The notes under the pieces are model-generated. The model made no database searches, was not told the DNA's origin, and saw only the letters and a program-made list of their open reading frames with translations. From the NCBI GenBank assembly GCA_037962975.1, contig CM075670.1, forward strand, positions 231,192,242 to 231,256,241: DNA of 64,000 nt, in the 5' to 3' direction. Made by a program: the position numbers and the translations under genes. The DNA is from Clitoria ternatea (lineage: Eukaryota > Streptophyta > Magnoliopsida > Fabales > Fabaceae). This document shows positions 23,829 through 36,033 of the stretch, piece after piece. The stretch's first letter is position 1; each line of letters begins with the position of its first letter.

Positions 23829-25868
23829 TCAAGGGTCAGTTAAAAGATAACTGGTGGTAATTTTGTTAATTTCACCACCCAAATATAGTTTCAACCTTTG
23901 GCCATTTACCATCCAACTTCTTTTGGAAGTTGGATCTTCAATTTCCACTGCTCCATATGGTTTGACTTCTTTAATCAAAAACGGGCCTGACCATTTTGAT
24001 TTCAATTTTCCAGGAAACAATTTTAATCTTGAATTGAACAATAAAACTTGCTGACCTGGTGTGAAGTGTCTTTTCTTTAACTTTTTATCATGGTAAGCTT
24101 TCACCTTACTTTTGTAGCATCTAGATGATTCATAGGCATTGTTCCTCATTTCTTCTAACTCAAGAAGCTGTAACTTTCTTTTATCTGTTGCTGCATTTTG
24201 ATCAAAATTGAGGAATTTTAAAGCCCAATATGCTTTATGTTCCATTTCAACTGGAAGGTGACATGATTTTCCATAAACCATCTGAAAAGGAGAAAGGCCA
24301 ATTGGTGTTTTAAATGCAGTTCTGTATGCCCAGAGTGCATCATCAAGTTTTTGTGACCAATCCTTTCTGGAAGATGATACAGTTTTTTCCAGAATCCTTT
24401 TCACTTCCCGATTTGAAATCTCTGCTTGCCCATTGGTTTGTGGATGATATGCTGTGGCTACCTTATGCTTTACTCCATAATGTTGTAATACTTTCTGAAG
24501 AACTTTATTGCAAAAGTGTGAACCACCATCACTGATTAAAGTTCTTGGTGTCCCAAATCTGCAAAAAATATTTTTCTTCAAGAAATTCACAACAGTTTTA
24601 GTATCAGCATTGGGAGTAGATATCGCTTCCACCCACTTTGAAACATAATCTACTGCCAAAAGAATGTATTGATTTGAGTATGAGTTAGGAAAAGGCCCCA
24701 TGAAGTCAATTCCCCAACAATCAAATACCTCAACTTCTTGTATATTTGTGAGAGGCATTTCTTTCCTTCTTCCAACATTACCTGTTCTTTGGCAGTTATC
24801 ACAAGATTGAACAAATAAGTGAGCATCTTTAAAAAGAGGGGGCCAGTACAAACCTGATTGGAGAACTTTTGCAGATGTTCTTTCATCATTAAAATGTCCT
24901 CCGTATGGTGATTTATGACAATGCCACAACACATCTTTTACTTCCCAGTCAGGCACACAACGTCGTAACAAATTATCCGCTCCAATTTTGAATAAATAAG
25001 GGTTATCCCAAACAAAATATCTTGCATCTCTAAAAAAAAATTTTCTTTGTTGCCAAGTCAAATCATTTGGAAGAACTCCTGCTGCTTTGAAACTGGCCAT
25101 GTCAGCAAACCATGGCCGTTGTGTTATTTTGAAAAGTTTTTCATCTGGGAATTCTTCCAAAATTTCTCTTTCTTTAACAGTAACCTCATTATTCACTAAT
25201 CTAGAAAGATGGTCAGCTACCATATTTTCACTACCCTTTTTATCTTTGATTCCAAGATCATATTCTTGAAGGAGCAAAATCCATCTGATTAACCGAGGTT
25301 TTGAATCAGGTTTAGTTAAAAGATACTTGATTGCAGCATGATCAGTAAAAATGATTATTTTTGAGCCAATCAAGTAAGATCGAAATTTTTCTAAAGCATA
25401 CACTATGGCTAGTAATTCTTTTTCAGTAGTTGCATAATTTATTTGATTTTCATTCAAGACTTTACTAGCATAATGTATGACTTTAAAAACTTTCTCGTAT
25501 CTTTGACCTAAAACTGCTCCGACAGCATAATCACTTGCATCACACATAAGTTCAAAGGGTAGATTCCAATTAGGAGCAATAATTACAAGAGCAGTAACCA
25601 ATTTTTCTTTCAAGGAATTAAAAGCTTTAAGACATGCTTCATCAAATTTGAATTCAACATCTTTATTTAGAAGGTTTGATAAGGGTTTTGCAATTTTTGA
25701 AAAATCTTGAATAAACTTTCTATAAAATCCAGCATGTCCTAAAAAACTTCTAATACCTTTTACATTTACAGGAGGAGGGAGTTTAGAAATTACCTCTATT
25801 TTGGCTTGGTCAACTTCAATGCCTCTAGAAGAAATTTTATGACCAAGTACAATTCCTTCTTTCACCAT
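23829..25868 (-). pseudogene. Athila-like RT end, RNase H and integrase
   Basis: 679 open codons. First is the end of RT (GHAGFYRKFIQDFSKIAKPL), then RNase H (ELMCDASDYAVGAVLGQR, ATTEKELLAIVYALEKF, FTDHAAIKYLL, ADHLSRL). Integrase follows with a zinc region (HCHKSPYGGHF, CDNCQ) and the D,D,E core (DFMGPFP, LISDGGSHF, NREVKRILE). The C-terminal part has a GPFLIKEV-type module. It removes the RNA template and inserts the cDNA into chromosomes. This module is intact at the sequence level; only upstream nonsense codons block it. Confidence 0.92.
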
Positions 25869-25916
25869 GAAGTGACATTTCTCCTAATTAAGCACTAAAT
25901 TTGTCTCAATACACCG

Positions 25917-26711
25917 CTACAGTACGGTGTCCAGGTTGGATAGACATGTTTCAAATGAATTTCCAAAAACTGAGAAGTCATCCATGAAAATTTCAATGCT
26001 CTTTTCAATTAAATCTGCAAAAATAGCAAACATACATCTTTGAAAAGTAGCAGGTGCATTACATAATCCAAATGGCATTTTTTTGTAAGCAAATATGCCA
26101 AAAGGACATGTAAAGGCAGTTTTTTCCTGATCAAGAGGGTCAACAGCAATTTGATTATATCCAGAATAACCATCGAGAAAGCAGTAATATTCTTGTCCAG
26201 ATAATCTTTCAAGCATTTGATCCATAAAAGGTAATGGAAAATGATCTTTTCTTGTTGCTTGATTTAATTTTCTATAATCAATACACATTCTCCAACTGGT
26301 GACAGTTCTTGTAGGAATTAGTTCATTTTTTTCATTAACAATTACTGTCATACCACCTTTTTTTGGAACAACTTGAACAGGACTTACCCATGTGCTATCA
26401 GAAATAGGATAGATAATACCTGCTTTCAATAATTTCAGAACCTCCTTTTTGGTTACCTCTTTCAAAGTTGGATTGAGGCGTCTTTGAGGTTGAGCAATAG
26501 GTTTGAAATTATCTTCCAACAAGATTTTGTGCATGCAGTATGATGGACTTATATCTTTCAAATCCTCAAGTGTCCACCCAATTGCTTCTTGATTGCTCTT
26601 TAATACTTCCACCAGTTTTTCTTCCTCTGTTTCACTCAACAGATTACTAATGATAACTGGTTTCAAATTACCTTCTTTCAAAAAGATGTATTTCAGATTG
26701 GAAGGTAACAC
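25917..26711 (-). pseudogene. Athila-like reverse transcriptase
   Basis: About 264 codons. LEDLKDISPSYCMHKI and PTLKEVTKKEVLKLLKAGII lead into the polymerase: VSPVQVVPKKGG, WRMCIDYRKLNQ, FLDGYSGYNQI, FGLCNAPATFQRCM and IFMDDFSVFG with the catalytic MDD. It copies element RNA to DNA. The frame is continuous with the neighbours apart from TAG codons at 25917-25919 and, shortly after, near 25885. Confidence 0.92.
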
Positions 26712-26750
26712 TTTTAATTCAGGTTTCTGGATTTCTTCAGTAGGTGATTC

Positions 26751-28244
26751 TTAAATTTCTTCAATCTTTCTTGATTCAAAGGAAATTTCTTTCCCTTGAT
26801 CAAATTCTTCAAGATATCTTTCAATCTGTTTTTCCTCTTCTTCATTCAAAAATTCAACTGAGTTAGTCAATAACTTATTTAATGGGTCAGAAATAATCAT
26901 ACCTTTTGATAAGGAGAGATAAGTTTCATCAAGGACGTCCACTTTGAAACAATCTTGCTTTGGGTTAGGATGTTTCATTGCCTTGAAGACATCAAAATTT
27001 ACTTCCTCATCATGCACTCTTACTGCTAACTTTCCATTGTCCACATCAATCAGTACTCGAGCAGTTTTCATAAATGGTCTTCCAAGAATTAGAGGAACAT
27101 CAGCATCTTCTTCCATGTCTAGGATCACAAAATCCACAGGGAAGTAGAATTTGTCAACCTTTACAAGCACATCTTCTACAATCCCATAAGGTCTCTTGAT
27201 GGATTTATCAGCTAATTGCAGAGTCATCCTTGTCTGCTGTGGATCAAGATCACCGATACGCTTCATCATACTTAGGGGCATTAGATTGATGCTAGCCCCT
27301 AAATCTAATAAAGCTTTACCGATATTTACTCCCCCAATAGAGACAGGAATAGTGAATTTTCCAGGATCTTTGGATTTTTCTGGCATCTTGTATTGTAGAA
27401 TAGCGCTGCAACTTGCTTCAAGTTCTACAATTTCTTCATCATACTTCCTTTTTTTTGTAAGCAGTTCTTTCATAAACTTAGCATATGTAGGCATTTGTTC
27501 TAATGCCTCAGAAAAAGGGATGTTTATGTGTAACTGCTTAAAGATTTCAAGGAATCTCTTGTATTCCTTCTCTTTATCTTTTCTTGATGGTGGATGAGGA
27601 TATGGTAAATCCTGGACAGGAGGTGTCTGTCCAAGATACTGATTTTTTTGATTTTTTTCTTTCTTTTCTTCACTCTCTTTTTCTTCTTCTTTTTCTTTTT
27701 CTTTCTCTTTTTCTTTTTCATTCTCTTCTTCTTTTTCTTTTTCTTGATTTATACCTACAGTCTTACCACTTCTTGTAAAAATAGCCTTACATTGTTCTTT
27801 CGCTTTGAATTCTTTGATGTCGGCTACTTCTTTTACTAGCTGACTTAACTGTTGATCTGATGTTTTACGTGTGACATTAATTGTCTCCATGTATTGCATC
27901 AATTGTTGAATACTTTCTTCAGCCTTTGTCAATCTAGCGTTGTAATCTCCTTGATTATTGAAGGGTCTAGCATTTTGTTTCCAACCATAGTTTTGCCTTC
28001 CCTGCAAGTAATTGTTAGAAAAAGAATTTACAAGAGGATTTAGAGAATTACCTGTAGGTAATCTCTGATGAATCAAGGAATTAGCTTGTTCTTGTTCATT
28101 TTTGTCCAGAACACAGTACCCACATGGCTGTTCGCCCATACAATACTCACATTGTTTTAATTGAGCAGGGAGTTGTGGTGGTACATGGGTAACTTGCAAT
28201 TTTCCAAGTTGTTTACTCATGGCCTCAATTTGTTGCATCAACAA
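26751..28244 (-). pseudogene. Athila-like Gag C-terminus and aspartic protease
   Basis: 497 codons in the same frame as the preceding segment. Cys-containing CEYCMGEQPCGYC near residue 32 and an asparagine-rich stretch precede a long Lys/Glu low-complexity run at about residues 168-200. The protease active site is LLDLGASINLMP near residue 312 (catalytic Asp in DLGAS), followed by VPLILGRPFM typical of the flap region. Protease would mature Gag-Pol in the particle. A TAA at 26751-26753 ends the segment while the frame continues beyond it, so this is again a nonsense break. Confidence 0.88.
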
Positions 28245-28250
28245 TTTTTG

Positions 28251-29099
28251 TTAAATTAACACTGTATCGTTTACTCCTTGTTCAACTATACCTTGTTTAT
28301 TACCTCTTTCTGGTTTAGCTTGATGGTCACTAATGGACATTGATTCTAATATCCCAATAGCTTCCTCCACGGTCTTGTTCATTAAAGAACCACCTGCACA
28401 AGCATCTAACATCATCTTGAACTGAGGCAATAATCCATGGTAAACGATTCTTACCTTTTCGGCATCATTCAGGTTGTGGTTTGGGCATTTTCTCAAGAGT
28501 GCCTTGAATCGTTCCCATGTCTCTCCTAATGATTCATCATTATTTTGAGAAAAAGAGTGTATGGCTGTCATTGCTTCAAAATATTTTGAAGGAGAATAAA
28601 ATCTTTCCAAAAATTTTCTTTCAACATCGGACCAGTTTGCAAAACTACCCGGTGGACAAGATTTAAACCATTCTTTTGCTTTCCCAATCAATGAAAACGG
28701 AAAGACTCTCATGTAAACAGACTCTTCTTGATTGGGTTCAAAACCAATTGTGCTACATAACTCATAAAAAACAGTTAAATGTTCATATGGTTCTTCATGA
28801 TTTAAACCAGCAAATTGGTTATTTTGAATAATGTTTAAAGTAGCAGGTTTAATTTCCACTGGTAAAACTGGTCCTTGAAACATTCCTGAAACTCGGGGTG
28901 GACCATTTATAGCAGCAAACTGTCCCAATGTTCTCCTTTCAGCAGCCATATTTGAATTTTCAAAATCCTTAAAAGTAGAAGAAGACTTAGTTTGTGTTTT
29001 AGATTTCAAAGACTTGATTTTCTTTACAAACTTTTCTATCTCAGGATCAAAACAAATTTTACCTGCGGTAGATCGAGTTTGCATACACAAACTAGACAA
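28251..29099 (-). pseudogene. Athila-like Gag, N-terminal part
   Basis: 282 codons: a basic N-terminus, then the retrotransposon gag core (FAGLNHEEPYEHLTVFYELC, RVFPFSLIGKAKEWF, WERFKALLRKCPNH, YHGLLPQFKMMLDACAGG). It forms the particle shell around the element RNA. A TAA at 28251-28253 interrupts a frame that continues directly into the next coding segment. A single nonsense change therefore separates the two. Confidence 0.88.
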
Positions 29100-29201
29100 A
29101 GAAAGTTAGTGTAACAATGATAAATAAAACAAAATTATCTAAGGTAAAAAAAATATTTACCACGGTAATTAAAATTTTACTGTTTTACTGAAACAATTCA
29201 A

Positions 29202-29219
29202 TCCCCGGCAACGGCGCCA
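29202..29219 (-). other. Primer-binding site, tRNA-Asp
   Basis: The minus strand reads TGGCGCCGTTGCCGGGGA, complementary to the 3' end of plant tRNA-Asp(GTC). It lies seven bases inside the 5' LTR. Confidence 0.92.
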
Positions 29220-29226
29220 GAAAACT

Positions 29227-30796
29227 TGTTAACCCGGCGACGGCGCCTCAACGGTCCATTTCCACCACCGGGTTTGTTAATTGGCAAGCGCACCAATCGT
29301 TTGTAGTTTTCAAAATTTAGATATCGTTCCACTGGGATTGAAAGTCCAATAACAACAGTAATTTTCTATTTACTATGGTAAATGTGGAGGAAATTATAAA
29401 CAAAAGAATGATTTATATACAGTTTATACAATATTCACAAGATAGCATGGTTGAGTGATTCATAAGATAAAAGAAAATAAAAATCTATCTAAAAAGATGA
29501 GTTGCAATCTAGAATAGGTAAGATACTTGAGATAAACACAGATAACAAATTATGTTGGAGATTGGATCCCTGATCTAGAATAACAATGAGGAACTCAAGA
29601 CATGCATATTTAATCATCAAGTTTCATGTCATTGCAGCTTAAAATCATTATAACCGATCCCTCGTGATATAAATTCTAAGAATTCACCGTAAAGTCCGAT
29701 CCCTCGTGAGCTTTCTCAGTAAAAACTTGCATTAAGACCTGGCCTTATGGCAACAATGGTTAACAACCCCTATAGAATTGAGATACCAAGGGTATTCCAA
29801 CTTTTTACTTTCGTCAAAACAAGTTTCAATACGGCATAAATAATCATTCTCCCGTTTGACATTTACACTAATAAAACCAGTTTCGATACACATGAAAATC
29901 ATTCTCCCGTTTGACGTTCATATTAATAAAAGGTTGAGATACTAACATGGACTTGAATCATAAACATGCAGAGGTCGAATTCACAACATTATACTCAATA
30001 GATTAGTTCACTAATTCCAACATAAACAAATTAGTTACACATGGTAAAAGTAAAAACAACACTTACAGAGTTTGACATTACGAAGACGATGGAAACTTCA
30101 CGATACAACGATCACAATACACCAAAACACACTCAAGTATCTAGAAAACTATTCTAGAACTACAACTCACAAAAGAAGTACTCAAAGTCGAGCACAAGAG
30201 AGAAGAGAATGAAATGTTGTGTATGGAATGGGATGATTAGAATGGTGTTGGATGGCCCTATTTATAGGGCTGAGCAAGGGTGCTGACGCTACGCGTCCCT
30301 GTGACGCTACGCGTCACACCCCTGACTCAGCCTCCATTAAACACTTGATAATGGCCACTTCAAATTATTAAATTTTGATCATGCCTGGTCATATGGACAT
30401 GTCTCCACGAGTTTTGGCCTTTCATGGTGAGTGGGGTGGCCCTTGTGGCTGAGTGGAGTGCCCATTATTGGGTCCAAGTGGAGTGGTTGATCAAAGTGGA
30501 GGTGGAGACCACACAGCACTGATGCTACGCGTGGCTGTGATGCATAGCGTCAGCATCAAAAATAGCTGTTGAGGCTACGCGTGGGGTGAGGCTACGCGTC
30601 AGCTCCTCCAGTGTAATTTTCTCTTGATTTCTTAACTTTTTCACTGCAAAACTAGAGAAAATTGATCAAGGGCAGATTATTTCCAACAACATCCATTTAT
30701 TGAATTTAAATCCTAATTTTCTAACAAATTAAACTAATTTTTATGATTTTTCTGAAATTTTTATTTAAGCTTTTATTGAAAATTTGAGGACTAACA
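29227..30796 (-). repeat. Athila-like 5' LTR
   Basis: 1570 bp and about 99% identical to the other LTR by eye. The TATA box is at 30259-30266. It contains one extra 18-bp copy of a CTACGCGTC-containing unit compared with the 3' LTR. Confidence 0.95.
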
Positions 30797-31868
30797 GTTT
30801 CCTGGAGCCCTCTCTAATACAACTTCGTGGGAACAGCAAGGAGGAGATTCAGGCATACATCCAGAATTGGATGCATGCCTCGAACAAGACTGTGTACCTT
30901 GCGCCATATCATAGAGAGTAAGAGTCTAGTAAATATTTAGTTATTGTTGTTAATTTAATAATGGATTGCATTGTTACTAATCAATGGTACATTGCAGCCT
31001 TCACTCGCAACTGTTGGTCATTTGCCTGAAGGACGGCATTCTTGCATGCTTCTGTTCCTTGCATGGGAGTCCTGGTGTTGACTACCAAAAAATGCTCGAT
31101 GCGTAAGTTGATTTTAAAAAATTAAACAACTTTACATATTTGATTAATCCATTCCATTTGAACTGGTGTTTTATTCTCTTACGGTGCTTTCATTAGGTAC
31201 CATCGACTACACGGCAAACTAACCAAGAAAAAACTATAGTGGGTCTTTCCAAAAGTAAGTACTTTAATTAATAAGCATTACTTTTAAAGTTACCTCATTT
31301 AGTAACAAAAACAATAACCAATTGTGAATTCAATGTATTGTACCTTGTAGTCTTATCGGCAAGATGGTACCTTTGAGTGTGGGTATTTTGTGATGAAGAC
31401 GATGCTCACCATTGTCCAATCCGGTATAGTAGACGGATGGACAACTGTAAGTTTTCACTGCCTACATTAATTTATTTTGTTTTTACTATTTCAATTTGTT
31501 GCTTACCACTACTATTAATGATTGTCTCTTTTTGCAGCAGTTTCAAGACTCCTCAATGTTTCCTGAAAGATACATTGACGAAATCAGAAACCATTAGGCC
31601 ACCAGCCTTCTTCAAGTTAAGGAAGGACTCCAATAGACTTTTGTCATTTATTATATTATTAGTGTGTAGTTATATACCTATTAGTGTAGCTTTCGGATTA
31701 TTGTGCATTTTATGTACCATATTTGATGTTTAGATAGTTTGGTTGAAATTTATTCATTTCCATTATTTGAGCGATATATTGTATGCATCATTGGGTTGTC
31801 TGGTTATATTCTGCTTGCAAGTTCTGGGAATGAGTAAAAAACAAAAAAAATTAAAAAAAAAGAAGGTT

Positions 31869-31953
31869 TTAAGCACGGTTATAGCCATAACCGTGTTTAA
31901 AAGTCACCCTTTTTAAGCACGGTTATGTCTTAACCGTGCTTAAAAGTGCCTCA
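31869..31953. repeat. CACTA right subterminal repeats, inner part
   Basis: Inverted copies of AAGCACGGTTAT...ATAACCGTG just before the Tekay-like insertion. The array resumes at 42371. Confidence 0.85.
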
Positions 31954-34672
31954 TGAAACATCCTAACAAAATTAAATAAAATCCGAAACAAAAGAAAATT
32001 TTTCCAAAAATTCCGAACGACTAAGAGGGAAAATTCGGACAAGAATCTGACCAAAGGAAGGAAAAACCGAGTCGGAATGCTCCTACATGGCAAGACTCTA
32101 TACCGTTCAAACAGTGGACAGCGGAAGGAAGCGCCTAAGCGAACCACGATTCGCTAGAGCGAAACCTTATTCGCCCAAGCGAACAAGGCACTCGGGTAAT
32201 TTGATCACTCGGAATCTAGACTCAAGTCCACTCGGTATTCTCATCACTCGGTATCGGAGCCTAGGTTCACTCGGTAACCGTATCACTCGGAATTCGAACC
32301 TGAGTTCACTCGGAAATTATTCCCTCGGCCATTGCACTCGGAATCTATCAATTTTCCTTACTCGAAATATTTCCACAGTCTCATATCACTCGGAATGTTT
32401 CACATATTTTTCACTCGGCATATCTAATCCTTCTTACCTTAAAAACTCTCCAAGGTCAATTCCCGCTTAAAGATTTTAAGACTTCATTCACTCAGAAATA
32501 CTCTAGCTCCTTTCCACTTGGGAAATTTCTAATAAGTTCATACTCGGGAGTTTTCAAGTCAGTTCCCACTCGGATTACATGATCTCACTCACTTAGATAT
32601 CATGGCCTTACCCACTCGGGATAGGCTTATAAAAGGGATTTCTCACATAACACCCTTTGATTGATCCTTCTAGGGAAATAGTCCCTTAATGAGTATAATT
32701 CACTTGGAATTAACCCGACCCTTCTTCATTCGGAAAAGGGTCTACTATCTCACCTCACTCGAATTTACCTTAGCTCTCCTTTACTCGGAATCACACAAGC
32801 ATTATTCATTTGGTAGAAAATAAATGTACATAACTTAAATATTCACCCATATTATTAAATGAAACTCGTAGTATTATATATATATATATATATACTGAAA
32901 TATGTTTAATCTTACTCTCAATACCGAGAGAATTCAAACCCCACACATTAAAGTAGAATGTTAGACTAAGAGCCGGCCAAGGCTATACAAAATCATCTAT
33001 ACAACATATATATATATATATATGTACATCTCCACTGTTCAATGCACTTCCCAGCAATCGGTGCTCTCCCATCATTCCACATTCCGAGCAACATCCACTG
33101 AAATATGGCCACAATAGGGGTGAGCTTATACATATAAAATGACAGTAATGACTCGGAAAACCTCTAGAATTCCACTACACAGCATTATCTCATCAATCAA
33201 TCTATCACATGCACTATCATTAGATACATCCACACATAGTATCATTCAATCGGAATTTATTCAAATAACATATAGCCATATTAATCATATTCCCTTACAT
33301 ACACATATAACCACATTGAGCTCATCAAAGTATAAGTGTGCACACATAAATTTTCAGTCGGATCTGATCGGTTTTATTAAGTTTTATGTTGCAACAGAGG
33401 CTCCAAGCCTTTTTTTCTCAGCTCCAAGCTGATCCGGCCGTTTTACTGGTACCAAACCGTTTGCCCTCACACGTAACACAATCACTCCAAGCGACAACGG
33501 GAGTGTTACGGGCAGCCCCGAGTCCAACTCGGTAAGCTTGCCTTGAGTCCAACCCAAGGTCTTTAAGCGTCCAACGCTTAGTGCACTCGGCACTGCCCCA
33601 AGTCCAACCCAGGGTCTTTTTATAGTGCACTCGGCACTGCCCCAAGTCTAACCTAGGGTCTTTTTATATTTTCTTTCCATACAAATTCATAAGCACGACA
33701 GAGGCATTTCACTCGGTAAAACCACATATCACATGCATCTCATGTATTCATGCTTTCATGTATGAAAATCTACACAGAAATCAACCAACAGTCCACAATA
33801 TACACTCGGTATTAGCAATATCAATAACATATACCACATGCTGTTAAGTATTTAACCATACACGGAACTCAACATAACAACCTCTTAACGCATGCACTCG
33901 GCCAACACAGATCCAGTACATTTTCATGCATTCTCATATTTACTAACACATATTTCATGAACGGAGAAGGATATAACCTTACGTGGCTCAGCTAACACAC
34001 ACACACCCGGTATTCGAAAGTCATCATCATATGATTTATACACTCAACATATTCACAACCATAAACACAAAACACAGTACTTTCACCCAGGATCCGTCCA
34101 TAACTATGCATTTGAGATGTAAAGCTCCCCCTACCTTCTGAAAAGACGTAAGAAACTCCTCTGTTTTCAGTGCAAACCCGTGCTCTATTTTCCAATCGCT
34201 GATTTTGTTGCTCCCCCGCTTCCACAGTCACTCTCTCCTGCTCAGAAACCGTCGCACCAGTCGAACACCACACACGCAGCTTGTGAGACTGGAAGCTGTT
34301 CCTCTACCGAACGATCCCTCCTTGCCAACAGTGGGGAACCTTAAGTCCTCCACAACACCACAGTCGCAACTGACGAAGAAGAAGAACGGAGAAGATGGAG
34401 AAGAAGAATCGCAAAGAAAGGGGAAAAGTCTCGAGGGGATTTTGAGAGAATGAAGAAGTTGTTGAGAGCTCTGAGCATGCACTCAAGGTAATGAGGAGAG
34501 TGAGCAGGTGGGAGAACGTGCATATGGCAGCCCATCAAATCATGTGTCATGTCTAATTACTTCCATCAGCATCAATTTCTTTTATTTCAAATTAATTCTC
34601 AATTAACTATTAATCTTAATTTGCAATGAATTTTAATTTTAATCTGGCCATTAATTTAATTAGGATGTTACA
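31954..34672 (-). repeat. Tekay-like 3' LTR (2.7 kb)
   Basis: On the plus strand it runs TGAAACATCC to GGATGTTACA. At least 15 dispersed CACTCGG motifs, two (TA)n tracts (32876-32895, 33007-33022) and a roughly 40-bp tandem duplication (33590-33667) containing GTGCACTCGGCACTG lie inside. Confidence 0.93.
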
Positions 34673-34690
34673 ATTCTCCCCCTCTCAAAG
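34673..34690 (-). other. Polypurine tract of Tekay-like element
   Basis: The minus strand reads TTTGAGAGGGGGAGAAT directly before the 3' LTR, the plus-strand cDNA primer of LTR retroelements. Confidence 0.8.
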
Positions 34691-34747
34691 AATTTCATCC
34701 CCGAAATTCAACACAAGCTTACCTCAATAAAATAGCTTGGGATACTG

Positions 34748-36033
34748 CTATCTCATGGCATCCTCACGTTCCCAGGTATAAGAAATACATCCATTCTGCT
34801 GCCACGCTACTTCAACTAGTTGCACATCCTTGCTCTTCAAGCGTTTTACCGACCGGTCCATAATTCTAGTCGGTACAGCCACTGTGGTCAAATCCTCTTT
34901 GATCTCTACTTCATCATCCGGCATTTCGTAAGTGGAATCGGGTAGATACTTCCTCAGTTGGGACACATGAAACACATTATGCAATCTTGATAGGTGAGTC
35001 GACAATGCTAATCGGTATGCCACGGGGCCAACCCTTTCCAATATGTCATAGGCTCCAATGTAATGGGGGCTTAATTTCCCACTCTTCAAGGCTTGTTCGA
35101 CCCCTGTGCTCGGTGAAATCTTTAGGAACACTTTATCGCCGACCGAAAATTCAAGCGGCTTGGTCCGTTTATCATGGTAGCTTTTCTGTCGGTCCTGTGA
35201 TGCCTTCATCTTCTCCCGAATTACTTGAATCTGTTCAGAAGTCTGCTTCACAATTTTCGGTCCCAACAATAGGCTTTCACCGGTTTCCGACCAACAGAGT
35301 GGGGTTCGACATTTCCGACCGTACAATGCTTCGTATGGTGCCATGCCAATGCTGCTGTGGTGGCTATTATTATATGTAAATTCAATCAGAGGGAGGTACT
35401 GCTCCCAACTACCACCATGCTGCAACACACATGCCCTCAGTAAGTCCTCCAAACTTTGTATTATTCGCTCGGATTGTCCATCCGAATGGGGATGGTAAGC
35501 TGAGCTCATTCAGAGTTTAGTGCCCAATTCCTGGTGTAAGCTTCCCCAAACCGAGAAGTAAATCTTGGGTCCCTGTCCGACACGATAGAAGATGGCACAC
35601 CATGCAGTCGGACAATTTCTCGGATATAGATCTGGGCCAACTTCTATAAGGAATACCTCATGTTCATGGGTAAGAAATGTGCTGATTTTGTTAGTTGGTC
35701 CACAATCACCCAAATGGCATCATAACCTGCTCGGGTTTTAGGCAATCCCATTACAAAGTCCATGGAAATTGAGTCCCATTTCTATACGGGGATTTCAAGA
35801 GGTTGCAATCCACAATACGGTTTCTGGTGTTCAACTTTTGACTTCTGACAAATGACACACCGAGCCACATAATCGACCACGTCTTTTTTCAATCCGGGCC
35901 ACCAGAAATGCATCCTCAGGTCATGGTACATCTTTGTAGTGCCCGGGTGAATGCTTAATGGACTTTTGTGGGCTTCATCAAGTACCATCCTTCTCAACTC
36001 TCCAACACCCGGCACATAGATCCTACTTTTCAC
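34748..36033 (-). pseudogene. Tekay-like integrase with chromodomain-like tail
   Basis: Zinc region: HPGTTKMYHDLRMHFWWPGL and CVICQKSK. The D,D,E core is split: SMDFVMGLPKTRAGYDA (stop before it at 35782), a stop at 35644-35646, SDRDPRFTS, a frameshift near 35541-35555, then YHPHSDGQSERIIQSLED with the catalytic Glu. After YLPLIEFTYNNSHHSS comes the C-terminal GPVAYRLALSTHLSRLHNVF and the tail WEREDAMR, which in Tekay elements belongs to a degenerate chromodomain that steers integration. A stop at 34748-34750 cuts the last residues. Confidence 0.88.

Larger units (their letters stand above)
21052..30796 (-). mobile_element. Athila-like Ty3/Gypsy retrotransposon, full length (9.7 kb)
   Basis: The two LTRs (21052-22604 and 29227-30796) begin TGTTA and end TAACA. 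They are flanked by a perfect 5-bp duplication GTTTC (21047-21051, 30797-30801). The primer site matches tRNA-Asp, as is usual in Athila/Tat elements. Gag, protease, reverse transcriptase, RNase H and integrase follow in one frame on the minus strand, broken by four nonsense codons. No env-like ORF is present in the 1.2 kb after integrase. By eye the LTRs differ at about 16 substitutions plus two indels (about 1%), so the insertion is young. Confidence 0.95.
11887..31636 (+). pseudogene. CACTA second gene (TNPA/Transposase_24-like with ULP1-like protease end), split by three inserts
   Basis: Apparent exons with GT..AG borders are 11887-12168, 12259-12356, 12437-12545, 12629-12880, 12970-13093, 13164-13375, about 15912-16213, 20698 onward, 21012-21051 continuing at 30802-30917, 30997-31102, 31197-31254, 31351-31446 and 31538-31636. 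The N-terminal part has GRTSGPNAAKFQSYLG, WRTFKSKL and FVASRHTDNF, as in plant CACTA accessory proteins, then a coiled coil (KTFEDKVATVKAKAKEEMQR). A poly-Asp exon (PDDDDDDINLGDYC) follows. The C-terminal part resembles ULP1 (C48) proteases: HSQLLVICLKDG with the His, and FECGYFVM with the Cys at 31378. Stops at about 31232 and 31595 and a frame break near 20735 show decay. Confidence 0.8.

Noticed and set aside
27524..27839. Phe/Leu- and Lys-rich open frames on both strands
   Set aside because: Products of the GAA/AAG low-complexity tract inside the Athila-like gag; the real frame is the minus-strand one.
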